A DNA stretch of 64,000 nt from Kryptolebias marmoratus. Its lineage: Eukaryota > Chordata > Actinopteri > Cyprinodontiformes > Rivulidae. Positions 24,451 to 37,050 of the stretch are shown here, in pieces (the first letter of the stretch is position 1; each line of letters begins with the position of its first letter). The notes beneath the pieces were generated by a model. The model was not told where the DNA came from and made no database searches. It was given only the letters and a program-made list of their open reading frames with translations. The position numbers and the translations under genes are program-made. The DNA is taken from the NCBI RefSeq assembly GCF_001649575.2, contig NC_051431.1, forward strand, positions 24,871,931-24,935,930, read 5' to 3'.

Positions 24451-27400
24451 CTAACATGTTTTCTATGTGGAGGGGTCAAGCACAGTGTAAGTCTCGGTGA
24501 GAAACACTATACCTGTCTTTTGGAGCAGGAGGTAGAGTCACCACTGGGTTAAAAAGGAAAGGATTTGATATCAGCAGGGTCAAAGTCGACTCTGCTCTCA
24601 TCAGGAGATTAAACCAAGTAATGTTGGATATAACGAGAACTCCATTAATCCTCAAGTTTTATTACCTTTTTTTAAACAGTTTAATTTGATAATTTGGTGA
24701 ACCTTACGTATGCTTTAATGCTGAATCCTACACTGAGGAAAATGAACATTAATCCAAATGTGTGCCTGTTTTGCTCTAAAAGTCACTCTGTTAGTGATGG
24801 TTTCAGAGGCAATAGACCAGTCAAAAAGGGCTACAGTGATGCTTTGAGTCACTGTGGAGCCAATCACATGCTCCCTTGTTTATTGACACAGAGCTGACCT
24901 TTGAACTCAGCCTGTGCCTGCCAAGAGGTACGACGTTAGTCACGGTAACTCAGTTTGTGTGTGTGAAATGGAATATAGGGTACATTTGTGTATGTGTGTG
25001 GGGGGATGTGTGTGCTTGTATGTGTGTGAGTGTGTGTGTCAGAGGAAGGTGTCTAACAGCAACTCAGCCTCCACTAACAGCAGCCAATGATTCTACAACT
25101 AAAAAGAACAGATGGAGGTGTAAATATGAAAATGTAAAAAAATTGTCAAAGAGTGAAACTCTGAGAAAAAATTGTGTCTGCATGGAAAAGTTAAGATTAT
25201 AATTGAACAACAACAAAAATATTCAGGTTTATTTAGCTAAAGAAGCTTAAACATTTTGCTGAAAACCACAAGAAACAGCTAGACTGTGGTTGTAGGTGAT
25301 GAGACGTATTACTTTACATTTTATGTTCTTCAACCCTTTCTTATTGCAGCTACATATTTAAACTTTTAGGTGTAAATAATTTGCTATCAGAGGTAGTACA
25401 TATCTCACTTCACTGTAATTGTTGGTGACTCAAAATTGCAAGAAAAAAGGCAATTTTTTAGTTGCAGAATTTTGAGTGTGCAACTTGTGTGGCTGTGTTT
25501 TACATGGCAAATTAAAAAAAATCACAGTCTAATTTTGTGTGAACAGTTTGCAAAACTGTATTCTAGGCAGTGGACATTATTTGATTGACTATCTGCCCAC
25601 ATTATACCAGCCTCAGCTCACTTTCTGCCAACCTTGGCAGCCACTCTTACGTTTATGATTTAATCTACTAGACTGCACATTTGAAATGAAAACTTCTTTA
25701 ACACGGTTTCCCTCAAAACTTCTTTTCGATAACTAGTCACCAACAATCGCAGCCAAATGAGATACTACCTTACGGTGTACTAAGCACAAAGTCAAGAATG
25801 TTTCACACTTGAAGAACACTATTCCATGTCCTTCAATTCACTAATGCTTAAAAAGACCTTTTGCTACTCCCTTTTCTAATAATAGCCTCCAGTGCCACAA
25901 CAGAACTGTCTTAGAGAAGTTCTAATGTGGTTCCTTCAAACAACCGTGTTGTTTCTTCAGTCAGACAAGTTTAAACTGTCCTGTGTTCGGTTTTAATTTG
26001 CCTGTCATTGCATTGGCTAGTTTGAATTTCTGTAGGTCGTGGCTTTTTGTGTGACAAATATGACAATGTTTGTCTCATTTCCCATCAAACCAATGTCTTC
26101 ATGTTATCTGTGTAGATTGTAAATAGAATTCAAACACTGCTCTGTGTTGGATAATCCTCTTTACAATACTGATTTTTACATTTAACTACTGAGCTAGAAA
26201 TATGGTTGTAGAATATTTCAGGTATCTAAGAACAGCAGCATTATTGCTTTGAAAACTTTCATGAAAATTTCTGTTTGTACTCTGTACATTTTATACCCTA
26301 ATATAATGATTTTAAAGAGCTCTTGTAAATTAGATTAGCCAAATCTATGAAATAAAAAACATGTCACCATATATTTTTACCATCATAATTGTTCACTGTG
26401 CAGCAGTCAATACAAAGATAAATCATCCTTAATTCATGTTTTCAAGGTTAATTAATTATTTATTAATGATTAAATAAGGCTAAATAAGGTGTAGTTACTA
26501 TAAAATGCTATCCATAATTTAAGTAAAATATAAATAACTGAGGTCCCAGTAGGTGTGGCTGATCCATAAGGTCAAGCCATGTAGAGTAGTTCCTCTTAAT
26601 GAAAAATGTAAGTTATTTAATTACTCAGCTTGCTGTGTATTGTTTTGTTCTATGTTTTTCAACAATTTTGACAAGTTTGAATGAAATTTTAAATGTTTTT
26701 TGGTGGTTCACATTTTAAAGTGCAAAATCAGTGTATAATAATATTACAATTTGATTTTTTTTAAATATGTTAAGAATCACAGAATTTAACACATTTTATA
26801 TTCAAAAATGTAAAACAAACTTATCTTTAAGATACTGTACATTATTTCTCTATAAATAATTTACATAATTAAAAAAAGGAAAACATGGTTTAAAATTTAA
26901 ACATTTAGGAGGAACTATTGTTTAGACTTCGTTTTCACTCAAACTTGTTCTTGTGTTACACAAACCATGTTCCCATGGCGATTAGATGGTCAACACAGTG
27001 CACCAGTGGATCCGAACTGTCGGCATACATGAATACCTGAATAGAAGTGATGAGAAGTGGAGAGGGAAGAGTTTTATCTCTCTTCCATGGACTAAATGAG
27101 TTTGCTGGAGGAGGTGTCACCTTAAATCATGGACAACGTCTCAGAGAGAAGATGGTCGCAAACAGTGCTGGATCTGAGCGGGGCTTCACAGCATCTGAAC
27201 CAGCTGAAACCCCACCGGAAATCATGTGCTAACTTTTTCTCACAACGTGTATAAATGTGCTTCAAATCACGGAAGACAGAGACGGGAAGTATTGTCTTGT
27301 TGGATTTACAGTGAAGATTAGGTGAATTTAAAAAGAAATGTGTGTTGTGTTTAAAAACTGTCACCTGACTTTACGAAGCTTAGAAAAAATTAATAACACA

Positions 27401-29217
27401 TGTTGAAACATTATGCCCCAGTTATGTTAGGAAGTCACTGAAGTTTTTTAAAGAAAACCTGATTATTAGAAGCAGAAAAAAATACAGCATCAGTGAAAAG
27501 GAAAACACAAAGCCAATAATAATGACATTAGCCTTAATTAATGAAGAAACTCAATACTTCTGCCTAATACCCCTGCACCTTTTTATTTTTTATTTTGCCA
27601 AGACTGATCTTATTTTTTAAAATTTTTATGTAATTATTTCTGTTGTTTCAAACAGAGTGATAAGAGACTCATTGTAGCCATTAATACTGTGATATTTCTG
27701 AGCTCTTGTTGGGTGCCGTTGCACAGATTGGATTGATTGTTATTACTGTTTATTTTCAACAACAGCAACAAAAAAAAAACTTTCCAAAGGAACAATCAAA
27801 AGACAAAAGCTCACAAAATCTAGTTCACTGTTTTACCTGAGACAGCAAATTTATAAGGAAAGTTTTCAAAGATGTGTGAATCTTTTTTGTTTGTTTTTTC
27901 TTTTTCTATTCTAGTTAAACTTAACTCATATTGTTTTTGTCTTGTTGAGCTGAAGGGGATCTGGAAGTATTTCTTCCTCCAATGGAGGGCAGAGAACAAA
28001 AAATGGTGAGAACCACTGATCTAATGTAAGCTGAAGAGGAACGCTGAGATGTAATGGTCTACAGATTTATTCTTTACAGAACCATCATGGCAGAACAGTA
28101 AAAAAGTGGAAGATGGATGTGAAGTGCACTTTTAATTGCTGAAAGATGCAACAATAAATGATTTAAACTTCAATAGGCAGAGCAAAAGAACTGCAGCAGG
28201 TATACTTGCTCTAATTTAAGGACTGTCACCTCATAAGAACAGGTTTCTTCAAAGCTGCCTTGAATTTGCAGGTGATGATAACATATTTTGAAAAGGCTCA
28301 AAAGAGAAGGAAATGGGAATTGTGCTTAAGTGACCAAGTTACTTCAGAAATTTTTCAGTGCCTGATGAAGGCAAACTATGAAATGAGTGGAAAAAGACAG
28401 CGATGAAGTGTGCTGAGTGGTGAGAGTCAGGCTGATTCAATTTCACCTAATGTAGTCGTGGAAGGCTGGGAGCCCCAGCGCTGCCCGCTTTGGGGTCTTT
28501 AATGTAAATAGCTGTTAGTGAACCAACTCTCAGGCACATGTGAATGAGCAATAGCCGTGTTATATGACCTGTCTAACCAAGCAGCACTCGCAGACACAGA
28601 AATTCCTGCTCCAGCTCTTTTCCCTTCACTGGGGTGAGACAGACGTTGGGGGAGAGAAGAGGGAGACGTGAGAGAGAAAAAAAAAAGAAGAGAAACTAAG
28701 GGCGGTGAATAAAGGAAACATTTCTTTGGCACGAGGCAAAATAAAATTACCAGAATCATACTTGTCTGAGACAGAAAAGGCAGTTTATGCAAAAGGAAAA
28801 GGAAGCAGCGATCTGCTGGAGTGAAAAGTTCATGATCTCTTCAGAAATGTCCTCTGGATGGAGTTCAGTGCTCTCTCAGGAAGCTGAAGTGCCATGACCT
28901 GATTGGCTGTCAGCCTGAGACTGAGGCGCCTGATTGGCTGTGACAGATTCCACATTCTAACCCTCTCCAACTTACATTCCCCATTGATGTTGCCCTAACA
29001 AATTATGCATGGCTGCTAAAGACGGTTGAAATGTGTTTAGCTGGTGTCAGGACCAAATTCAGGTGAAACTGAAGGAGTTTATCAGAGAAGCGGTCGATCT
29101 CCTGCTGCAGAGGTACAAAAATCCTTGGTAAAACCAGCTGGCATTAGTTTTGTTTTCATATTATTTTTCTTTTGTTCTTGATCTTATTATGTTACTGATA
29201 ACAAGCTATTGTAAGGA
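24451..29217. other. Long AT-rich intergenic stretch
   Basis: A TG-rich tract lies at about 24955-25045 and short homopolymers occur throughout. No exon, RNA gene or clear transposon was found. The frames at 27047-27232 and 28499-28792 are unsupported. Confidence 0.5.
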
Positions 29218-29700
29218 TTGCAGTTTTACAGACCTGTTTCCACGTGCACCGGTTTTACTGCTATCAGTCATCAGCCTTGTCACATGTGTCAAACCCTGAC
29301 TTTCACACCTTGGCAGCCCTCGCTTGGTAGCTCCATGAACTTAAACAATACACCACATCCTTCTATTGTGCCCACCATGCCCGCCTCAGCAACCGTCAAC
29401 CCTCGTGTTGCGCCTCCAGAGCCCCAGCGATGTCGGCGAGCGGTACGTGCGGGTTCCCCTCCTGTCCCCCAACACGGTGCCTGTGCGCGGTCACTCGTGT
29501 CTGAACTGCCTAAGCGACAGCCACGGGAAGTGGATGTTCACACGTGCATGCGTTGGTGGGAATCCATTAGGCTGCATGTAAAACAAACTCAACATGTGCC
29601 GTTTCCTCTTCCTACCAAGTCAAGCTTTTATCCGAGCTGACCCAGAGGCTGGCAGCCCGAGGCCTAGCGCCTGCACTCAGAGTTGAAAGACAAGGACAGA
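29218..29700. other. CpG-rich island without recognisable gene
   Basis: Two overlapping plus-strand frames (140 codons from 29218, 71 codons from 29366) stay open through a GC-rich stretch with several CpGs (GCGATGTCGGCGAGCGG). Neither peptide matches a family I know, and their overlap suggests composition-driven openness. It could be a promoter, enhancer or an unknown exon. Confidence 0.3.
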
Positions 29701-30123
29701 CCCTGAGGTTACTTCATGTGGGTGAGAGGTCAAAGACGTTGCTCGTGCACATTGTAGCTGTTCTACACTGCTGTATATTGCACACAGATGATCGCTTAGG
29801 GTTTAGCAAACATGTTTAAGGTTTGAGCAGCTTGGTTTTTTTAAGGCAATATGGACACAATAAGTTTGTTGTTTGTTTGTTTGTGTTCTTTTTATTTATT
29901 GTCCATAAAACAAGTTTATAGAATTATAAACTACCAGTTATTTTTTAAACTTGAGATAAATAGTGAAACTGCAAAACATCTACTGAATTAAAAAATATAT
30001 GAAAGATAACATTAGAGTTACCCAGTTTGACACAGTCCCAGTGTGTGAACTCTTTCATGTTCTGGACAGTTTACGAAATTTAAAAAAGAAAGAAGGAACA
30101 ATTATTTTTAAAGCTGTTTGTTT

Positions 30124-30224
30124 TTAACACTCCTGAAGTTCTCAAAAGAAAGAGAGAAACGAAGAGAGGTAGAGAAGCCCTCGTAACTTCTGGTCAATTT
30201 GACCCTAAGGCCACGGGAAGGTAA
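30124..30224. mobile_element. Short TTAA-bordered MITE, copy 1 (decayed)
   Basis: It opens TTAACACTCCTGAAG, runs through GAAGCCCTCGTAACTT and TCAATTTGACCCTAAGGCCA, and closes CGGGAAGGTAA. The order is the same as in the cleaner copy at 61.24 kb. Confidence 0.7.
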
Positions 30225-30299
30225 GGTAGGTGAAAAGTCATTATTTTGAAACATTACTGATTTGATCTCCTGTCTTAAATACTTTATTTATCTGTTTTA

Positions 30300-30440
30300 A
30301 TGATCAATTATACTTTAGGCTCTATGCACACTGCTTTTAAAATGGAGATTTATTTTGCATTTGCACCTCTTGTTCACATAAAGATTTTGATGACATTTTA
30401 GATTAAAAGAAAATATACTTTTTTAAAATGGAGCTTTTTG
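30300..30440. repeat. Unclassified repeat shared with 38.62-38.79 kb
   Basis: TTTGCACCTCTTGTTCACA and the preceding GCTTTTAAAATGGAGATT correspond to TTTGCACCTCCTGTTCACA and GCTTTTTTAAAACTGAGATT near 38.7 kb. Family unknown. Confidence 0.5.
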
Positions 30441-30536
30441 AAGGATCTTTTGAGAAACAATGTTGTCAAGTCTGTTTGACATATTCCCACTATTATTCTG
30501 TGGCCCAGAAACTAAAACAACAATTGAGCCATTAAC

Positions 30537-30537
30537 N

Positions 30538-30569
<32 letters not shown>

Positions 30570-30570
30570 N
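30537..30570. other. Poly-T run bounded by two Ns
   Basis: Thirty-two T residues lie between single ambiguous bases at 30537 and 30570. The true length of the homopolymer is unknown, so this is a sequencing or assembly uncertainty. Confidence 0.9.
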
Positions 30571-30974
30571 CCTGCGTCTGTCTTATTTTATCCTGATCCT
30601 ATCATCAAAGCTGTGTGCTAAAATGTAGATGAACTGAAGAGAAATTGTAAATAGTATCTAGGAAAAGAAAGTTACAATTGTTTCCGGGGTCTTTAGCTAA
30701 GCGTAAAATGTTCTTCCTCTGTATTTTGAAATGTTGATAATGCTGATGTTCTTGTCACCTAGTGGAGCAGCGTGAGAATTTCAACATTTGTTCAAACTAT
30801 TTGAACAGAATTTTTTTTATAAGCAGAGCAAAATGCATCAATTCATAAAAAAAATCTGGAGTAGAGTAAATCTTTTACTTTTGTCTTAACTTGTTTGGTT
30901 TGGGTTAGGCACCGACACCATATGCACAGGCTTTGTCACTGAGAACTACTTTCATTGAGAAAATTTCCAAATGT

Positions 30975-31045
30975 CAAGTCAGGTCAAGTTTATTTATATA
31001 GCACATATAAAAACAACAGCTGCTGGCCAAAGTGATTTACATAAA
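30975..31045 (-). repeat. LINE/SINE 3'-tail fragment
   Basis: GTCAAGTTTATTTATATAGC followed by GGCCAAAGTGATTTACAT is the reverse complement of the CACTTTG...CTATATAAATAAA tail common to fish LINEs and their SINEs. Confidence 0.65.
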
Positions 31046-33835
31046 AAATAATAACAAGGAAACATAGGATAAAATTATAAACCAAGTTAAAAAAAAATCT
31101 AATTAAATCAAGTGGCAATTCCTACCAAATTAAAAAATTAACACAACTGGGAGAGTAAAAGTTCTTCTCAGAGAAAAAATGAAACACAATGTGTGGGATT
31201 TAAAAATATCAGATGTAATAATCAGAATTCTAATTTTCACAGAATTTCATTCATCATTCACAGATGTTTTTTTTTTTTTTGTTATTGTTGTTGTTTGGCT
31301 TTAAAATGAGACATGGAGATTTTTAAAGACATTAGTCCACCATGTTACAACCCCATTTTTCCACAGAAGCCCAGAAAAGTCAAATCAAAAGGTGGCTCAT
31401 ATGTGATCCTTTCTCAAAATTATTTTTCTTTTCACCAGATACTATTTTTCTACATGCTTAGAAGGGATATCTATCAAAATGGGTATTCATTTTGTTGCAT
31501 TCTGCCCCTTTATTATTGGATGCCAATAATTCTGCAGACTGCTACTTTACAAACCAAAACAGCGTAACACACTTACAGCCCTTCTATGTGAAACAATGTG
31601 GAGTGCTGTTGTAATGTTCTGCCAGCTGAGGGTGAAACTCGACTGCTCCGCGCCGTTCTGCCTGCCCTGCCCTCTGAGAAGCAGTCAGATTAGGCGCCAT
31701 GGATCCTGTCCTCTCTTGTTTATCAAACTCTATCATCAGTGGTGATCCAGCGGCTCATGTAAAACTCCAACAGAAAGTCGAGCGTCGGAGCTCCAGAGAC
31801 TGACATGTTGGCAGAGCCCCAACAGGAACTACTGAGGCGATAGGCATGGATGGAGGCCAACCCAGAAAGGTAAATGAACAAATAAGTTCACGTGAGGAGG
31901 AAAATGATGAGAATGAAGGCGAACAACGTGTGAAAAAGGAGAGAATGTCTGCGAGGAAGCTTTGCCTTCTGTGAATCAGGGGTAACTTTGCGGCCAGAGC
32001 TCGTCCTCACGCCTTTCTTTCTCTCCACAACACTCAGTATTGGGCTTGTCATAACTTTACCTTAACTGTGTAGGGCTTAGGTTGCAGTGTGAAAAAAGGA
32101 AAACCTTCAAATGACATCATGACAGGAAGATCTGAGTTTGGTGAAATCTCTTCCTTCGGGTTATAAAAAAAAAGGAAAACATATTAAACTAAGTGGAAAC
32201 AAGATGATCCCCACCACATACTTTTCACCAACAGGTTTTTAGAAAGATTGGGAAAACACTGTTTCATTCCTTCCACTTACACACTAACATCCACATCACA
32301 ACAAAGGCAGCGTGCACAAAGCTCCACGTTATTCAAAACAGTCCCTGAATGGAGACACTGCCTCTCCAAGCAGGCACATATTTCCAAAACAGATATGGAT
32401 ATTATCTATTCCACATTAGGAATGCTCCGGAATTGTTTTTATTGGAATTTAAATGAATGCTTCAAAAAAATGTCAAATGATTCAAGTTAAATTGAATTAA
32501 GTAGCCAATTAAAGCTTCTTTTTTTTTCCCCAGTTTTTTTCCACAACTGACACAGTGTGGTTCCTGAGCTGTGTCAGGAGTAATTTGAGAAGGGGGTCCT
32601 TTTCAGAGGAGAGCGGCTCAAAGCTAAGTGAGAGCAGCTGATGTTGCATCATACTTCAAACATTCTTTGAATTAACAATATGTCAAAGGCTATGGCGTGC
32701 TCGCAACCACACACACACGCACACACAAAGAAATGCACATACATGCAGATCTGCTTTAAAATAAGAAAAAAAAACATTGTCTATACAGTTAATTCCACAG
32801 TGTGCCAGAATAATATGATAATAAACCTCAAATTACCATCCTAAATTTTAATGCTCTCCCACATCTTTTCAAAATGCATCATATGACATAAGACCACAGG
32901 AAAATATAACTTTTCAGCTCCTAATCCACTAACGTATTATCACTAGGTTGTGTTCTGAAACTGCAGGGGGGGGAGATTCTCACCAGCGCCGGACGTTGCA
33001 GATGTTTCTGGAACTGTCCAAGGCCAGCTGTTGGAATGTTTTCCCACCGCATGAAGAGGCAAGTGGGGGCACCGGCTGCCCCCACTAGGTCACCTGACCC
33101 AGGTCATGTGACCACGCACAGACTGCGCAGTTGGTTTGGCAGCTGACCATCGCCACTGCGGTCATCTCAACCAGGCAGACCCACGCAGGCCCTGGTTACT
33201 GATCTGTAGCCAGCGGGAGAAGGGAGGCAGCTGCCAGTCACATCAAACGTCTGGAGCCACTGCTCTGGACAGACTGAGGTCACACACACTCAGATGGACA
33301 CACACAGTCAAGTTACATGTTAACTATATGCTTCTATCAGATTTAGGAGTATACCTGCTGCAAACTGAACAAGGTAATCATCAGGAGGAACAAGGTCAAC
33401 TGCAAGCAAGTGATTAGCGCTGACAGACATGTCCAAACATTTCTAATGTTGGCTGCTAATTAAGATTAAACCCTTGTACACAGCACTGACAGGCAATATA
33501 ACATCTGGGTGAAGGCGGGCACACACCCGTGTGTGCGTGAAGGAAAAAGTGAAAGGTTTATGGTAAAATGTGCTAAAGTGGAAGTGTGTGACACATCCTG
33601 TGGCTTTGTATTTAAAAAGCTGTGTTAATATAAAACTGTTTTGGCAAGAAAACATTAAAGCATTTTTCTGACAATTATCATTCTGTCATTCTAAATTTTC
33701 ATGTGATTCTTATCATTTAAAGACGTGATATCATTATTCAAAATCTTTTTATGTATGCTTTTTTTTTTACATAATTTACACTTGTGGTATATCATGATCA
33801 CTTTAAAGTAGATATTAATATAATATCTTACCTGT
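31046..33835. other. Unassigned intergenic stretch
   Basis: No gene supported. A less AT-rich patch with TTGTTTATC lies near 31620-31860 and another near 32970-33420. The frames at 31313, 32248 and 33136 have no family or splice support. Confidence 0.45.
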
Positions 33836-33836
33836 T

Positions 33837-35045
33837 ATAGATAGCCCTTTGAACAATAGTTTGAAGAAATAAGAGTTTAATTCTGACCTGATTGACAAGC
33901 TATCTACTAGTCCAAGTGGCGCTAAGACCAAAGAGGATGCTGCTGTCTTAAAACATCTTCAATCTCCAGAATTTTATAAGTGTTCGTGCAAACACTGATT
34001 TATAAACCTTTACGCTGCTGTAAATTTCTCAGTATATAGTTATAATTCTATAGACATTTGCAAGTGCAAAAAGCAGCAGCACCAGCAAGCTGTAGCATCA
34101 AGTGCATCCTGGCGCACTTACAGCGACAAAATTATAATATTTCCGCCAAACTAACTGAGCAACCTGATGGTGCAGAGGTTTGTGTGGTAAAATTTGCCTA
34201 AATTATTGCCTAGATTATTCGTGCCTTGGTTTAGTAATATCATGTTTTAGTAGTTTAGATGTCCTGTACCTTTGTTAGCATTGTCATGTTTTAGCTTAGT
34301 TATCCAAACTGTACACTTAGTTTAGTTTATCTTGTTTAGCTTTTGTGTTTTATTGTGTTTAATTACTGCATTATCATGTTCTGTAACTCTGTCTGTAATT
34401 TTGTTTTTGTGTTGTAAAGCACTTTGAGTCGCCTCGTGCTGAAAAGTGCTATATAAATAAATGTACCTACCTACCTACCTAAACCATTATGAAATTTTAA
34501 AGATTGGAGTTGGTTCAAGATTGCAGAAAAAGCTTTGGAAATGTGTCCACTCTGACTGTACTGATGAGTTAATAAGCAGAGCAGACCTATTTCCAAAAAA
34601 ACAAAACAAAATCAAAAACAAAACAAAAGAGTTTGCTCTCTTAAAACAGCTCCAATCTTTAAAATTGCCTAGCGGTCTATGCAAATGCTTTTTATTAATC
34701 CTTTGTTTTGACGTCAAATTTGCATGACAGAGATTTTACAGCAGAAATGTTATGATATTCCTGCAGAAAGTGCCCCAGGCAGTTTTACAGCTAGCTGTTA
34801 CTGCTGCTGTTTGCACTTTAAAATAATAATAATAAAAAAAATAACCATGTGATGTGAAACTGACAGAGGTGTAGAGATTTATAAAATAGTGTTTGTATGA
34901 ACTCCTACGCATTTTTTGACATTGGAGATTTAAGAATTCAGTTTGGTTTGGGGACATCCAAACTAGCCATTAGCTCATCAGTCCTGTCAGAATTTAAAGT
35001 CTGTTTCTCCAAACTGAGGTTGTTTAAAGAGATATTTACAACATG
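33837..35045. mobile_element. MITE with GTAGATAGCTCTTTGAA-type ends, nested and internally duplicated
   Basis: The left end (TTATAGATAGCCCTTTGAAC) and right end (GTTTAAAGAGATATTTACAA) are decayed versions of the ends of the copy at 11.6 kb. The internal phrase around CTTAAAACA-CTCCAATCT occurs twice (near 33955 and 34642), so there is a duplication or two merged copies. A LINE tail interrupts it at about 34195-34481. Confidence 0.7.
34195..34481 (+). mobile_element. LINE 3' end inserted in the MITE
   Basis: A T-rich stretch ends in GTAAAGCACTTTGAGTCGCC, GAAAAGTGCTATATAAATAA and four TACC units, the usual end of an L2-like element with a short tandem tail. Compared with the intact MITE at 11.98 kb, the block interrupts ACCTGAACCATTATGAAA and is flanked by TGCCTAAA and TACCTAAA, a probable 8-bp target-site duplication. 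Confidence 0.7.
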
Positions 35046-35776
35046 TATGCCCTTAAAGCGTGTGCTTGAGGGGGGTAAAACCCAAAATGAGACAGAAAAA
35101 TACCAGTGGTACCAACAGAGAAATATCCTAAACATCAAATCTACTTGTCAGAGTTGCTTTTGAAAATGGTAGCAATAAGCATAGTTTTCTCTGTTTTTTC
35201 AAGTGTAATTATCCATTAAAAAAAAAAAAAAACTTTTTTATTTTTAGCTGAGCTGATCACATCTCGTACAACACAGAATGACAAGGAAGTAAAAGGCAGA
35301 ATCATCTCAATAATTAAAAAGTGAATAACTTTAATTATAAAACACTTTATATAACAACACCCAGGAGTTATTCAGCAGTGTAACTAAAAATAAATTGTGG
35401 CTTGTAGTGACTCTGCCAAAAGCTTTTGTTAAACATTGAGGAGTATTTGTGGAAGTTGGGGTGAGAACGCCCACTGTTGTCCTCCGCAGAGCTCTGACCT
35501 GACGCCCTCTAGTGGGATAGGTTTAAAACATTTAGTGACTACTTACGGTGGAGGGAAGAAATAAAAGACATAATATAGATGTAAAGTGGACTGTTACACA
35601 TTTCTATACACTTTTTAAATATTTCATACAAGTCTGTTCTTTTAATAAAATAGAAGTGACAAACGATGAGAAATCAAATAGAAAAGAAAAGAAAAACGTT
35701 TGAATGCTTTACTGTGATTGTGTGCACTGAATATCAGGCATATATACAGAGTATATGTTTCCAGTGAAAGCCCCAG
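35046..35776. other. Unassigned stretch with one CTCF-like motif
   Basis: AT-rich with no gene. It contains the isolated GCCCTCTAGTGGG motif described separately. Confidence 0.45.
35501..35517 (-). promoter_or_regulatory. CTCF-like motif
   Basis: The minus strand reads CCCACTAGAGGGCGTC, a close fit to the CTCF core CCACNAGNNGGCGC. Motif match only. Confidence 0.4.
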
Positions 35777-37050
35777 CATTCCTTGAAGGAGCACATATCA
35801 CCCGCCACCTTTCATGGTAGAGTTTTATGCCAAGATCATATTATGCTGAGAAATGATGATAAAAAACACTTTGGCCGAACCTTGAAAATAACTTTGATAA
35901 CGCTCAGAGTATGTGTTGAGGATGACTCTCACCTTATGGGCTCAATATCTATTAAAACCGTCTGAGTTATAATCAATTTGTGTGGGCTAAGGTCAAATAG
36001 TTGTGGCGAGCATCTTAAACTGGATTGACTCCAAAAGTTAATTAGTGTGTATGCATATTCAGAATGTTTTCAGAATTAGAATATTTGTTGTCATTGCTAG
36101 AATAATAATGAAACGACAATGAGCAGCCCACATAGGCAGTCCTAGGGTTGTTTTCAGCAACCACGTATGTATTTGACAAGCATTATCCATTTACAGATGA
36201 ATAATGGTTGTGACATGTGAATGTATAACTTATTGGGTTCAACATCTTAGGTTTGGAGGTGGTTTGGTGGGGGCGATTTGTTCAGCCCGGGGACAGAGGC
36301 CATGGGCCTGTTTGGTGGTTTTAGCAGGTATTGCTCTGAATCTCCTACCTGAGAGAAACAGGGAGGGTGTGTAGGGTCACGCAAGATGTTGTGCACTCTT
36401 CTCAGGCAAAGGCTGGGATAAGATGTACTGATCTGCAGGAGGCTTTCATATTATTTCTGAAAGTTTCAATAAAATTTGTCCTGTGGTTCATGAGATGTTT
36501 TGCTGACAGATAAATGGGGTGACTTAAACAGGCACTTCTGATATTTTAAACAAAGATCTTGTACAACACGTAGCCCTTGGAGTATTTGTTATGAATGACT
36601 CTTAACTACAACTGCTCAATTTTAGCATGATATCTGTAAAACTGACAGAATCGTAGACATTTAGTTTTTTTTAATGCAAGTTGAATTGGTTTGTCTCCAA
36701 AGATTAATGTGTTAAAGATGTGCAACAAGTTCTTATTACCTGGAAGTTTCTAGTGGTTCATGAAATATTTTGCTAACAGACAGACAAAGTTGACTATAAA
36801 TAGTCAATGGCAAAATCTTTGTACATAGATGTTGTGCATTTTGTTAGCCCACACAATATTTGTTGTGGATGAGTCCCATCTACAACCACACCAAATTTAA
36901 GCTCAGTGTCTGTAAAATTGAGTAAGTTATAGGCATTTTTTGTGTTTCTAAAAGTCTGTTGCAGCTTTGAATCGAGTTGGCTCCAGAAGTTAATTGGTTG
37001 TAGATGTACATCCAGTGATTACTTTCTGAGAGTTTCAGTTGTTGAATTCC
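35777..37050 (+). repeat. Head-plus-module composite repeat, copy 3
   Basis: The head CATTCCTTGAAGGAGCACAT at 35778 is followed by modules with TTGACTCCAAAAGTTAATTA near 36023, a decayed one near 36697 and GGCTCCAGAAGTTAATTGG near 36981. The spacing of about 674 and 284 nt suggests that one intermediate unit was replaced or disrupted (36100-36460 is foreign). Confidence 0.75.
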
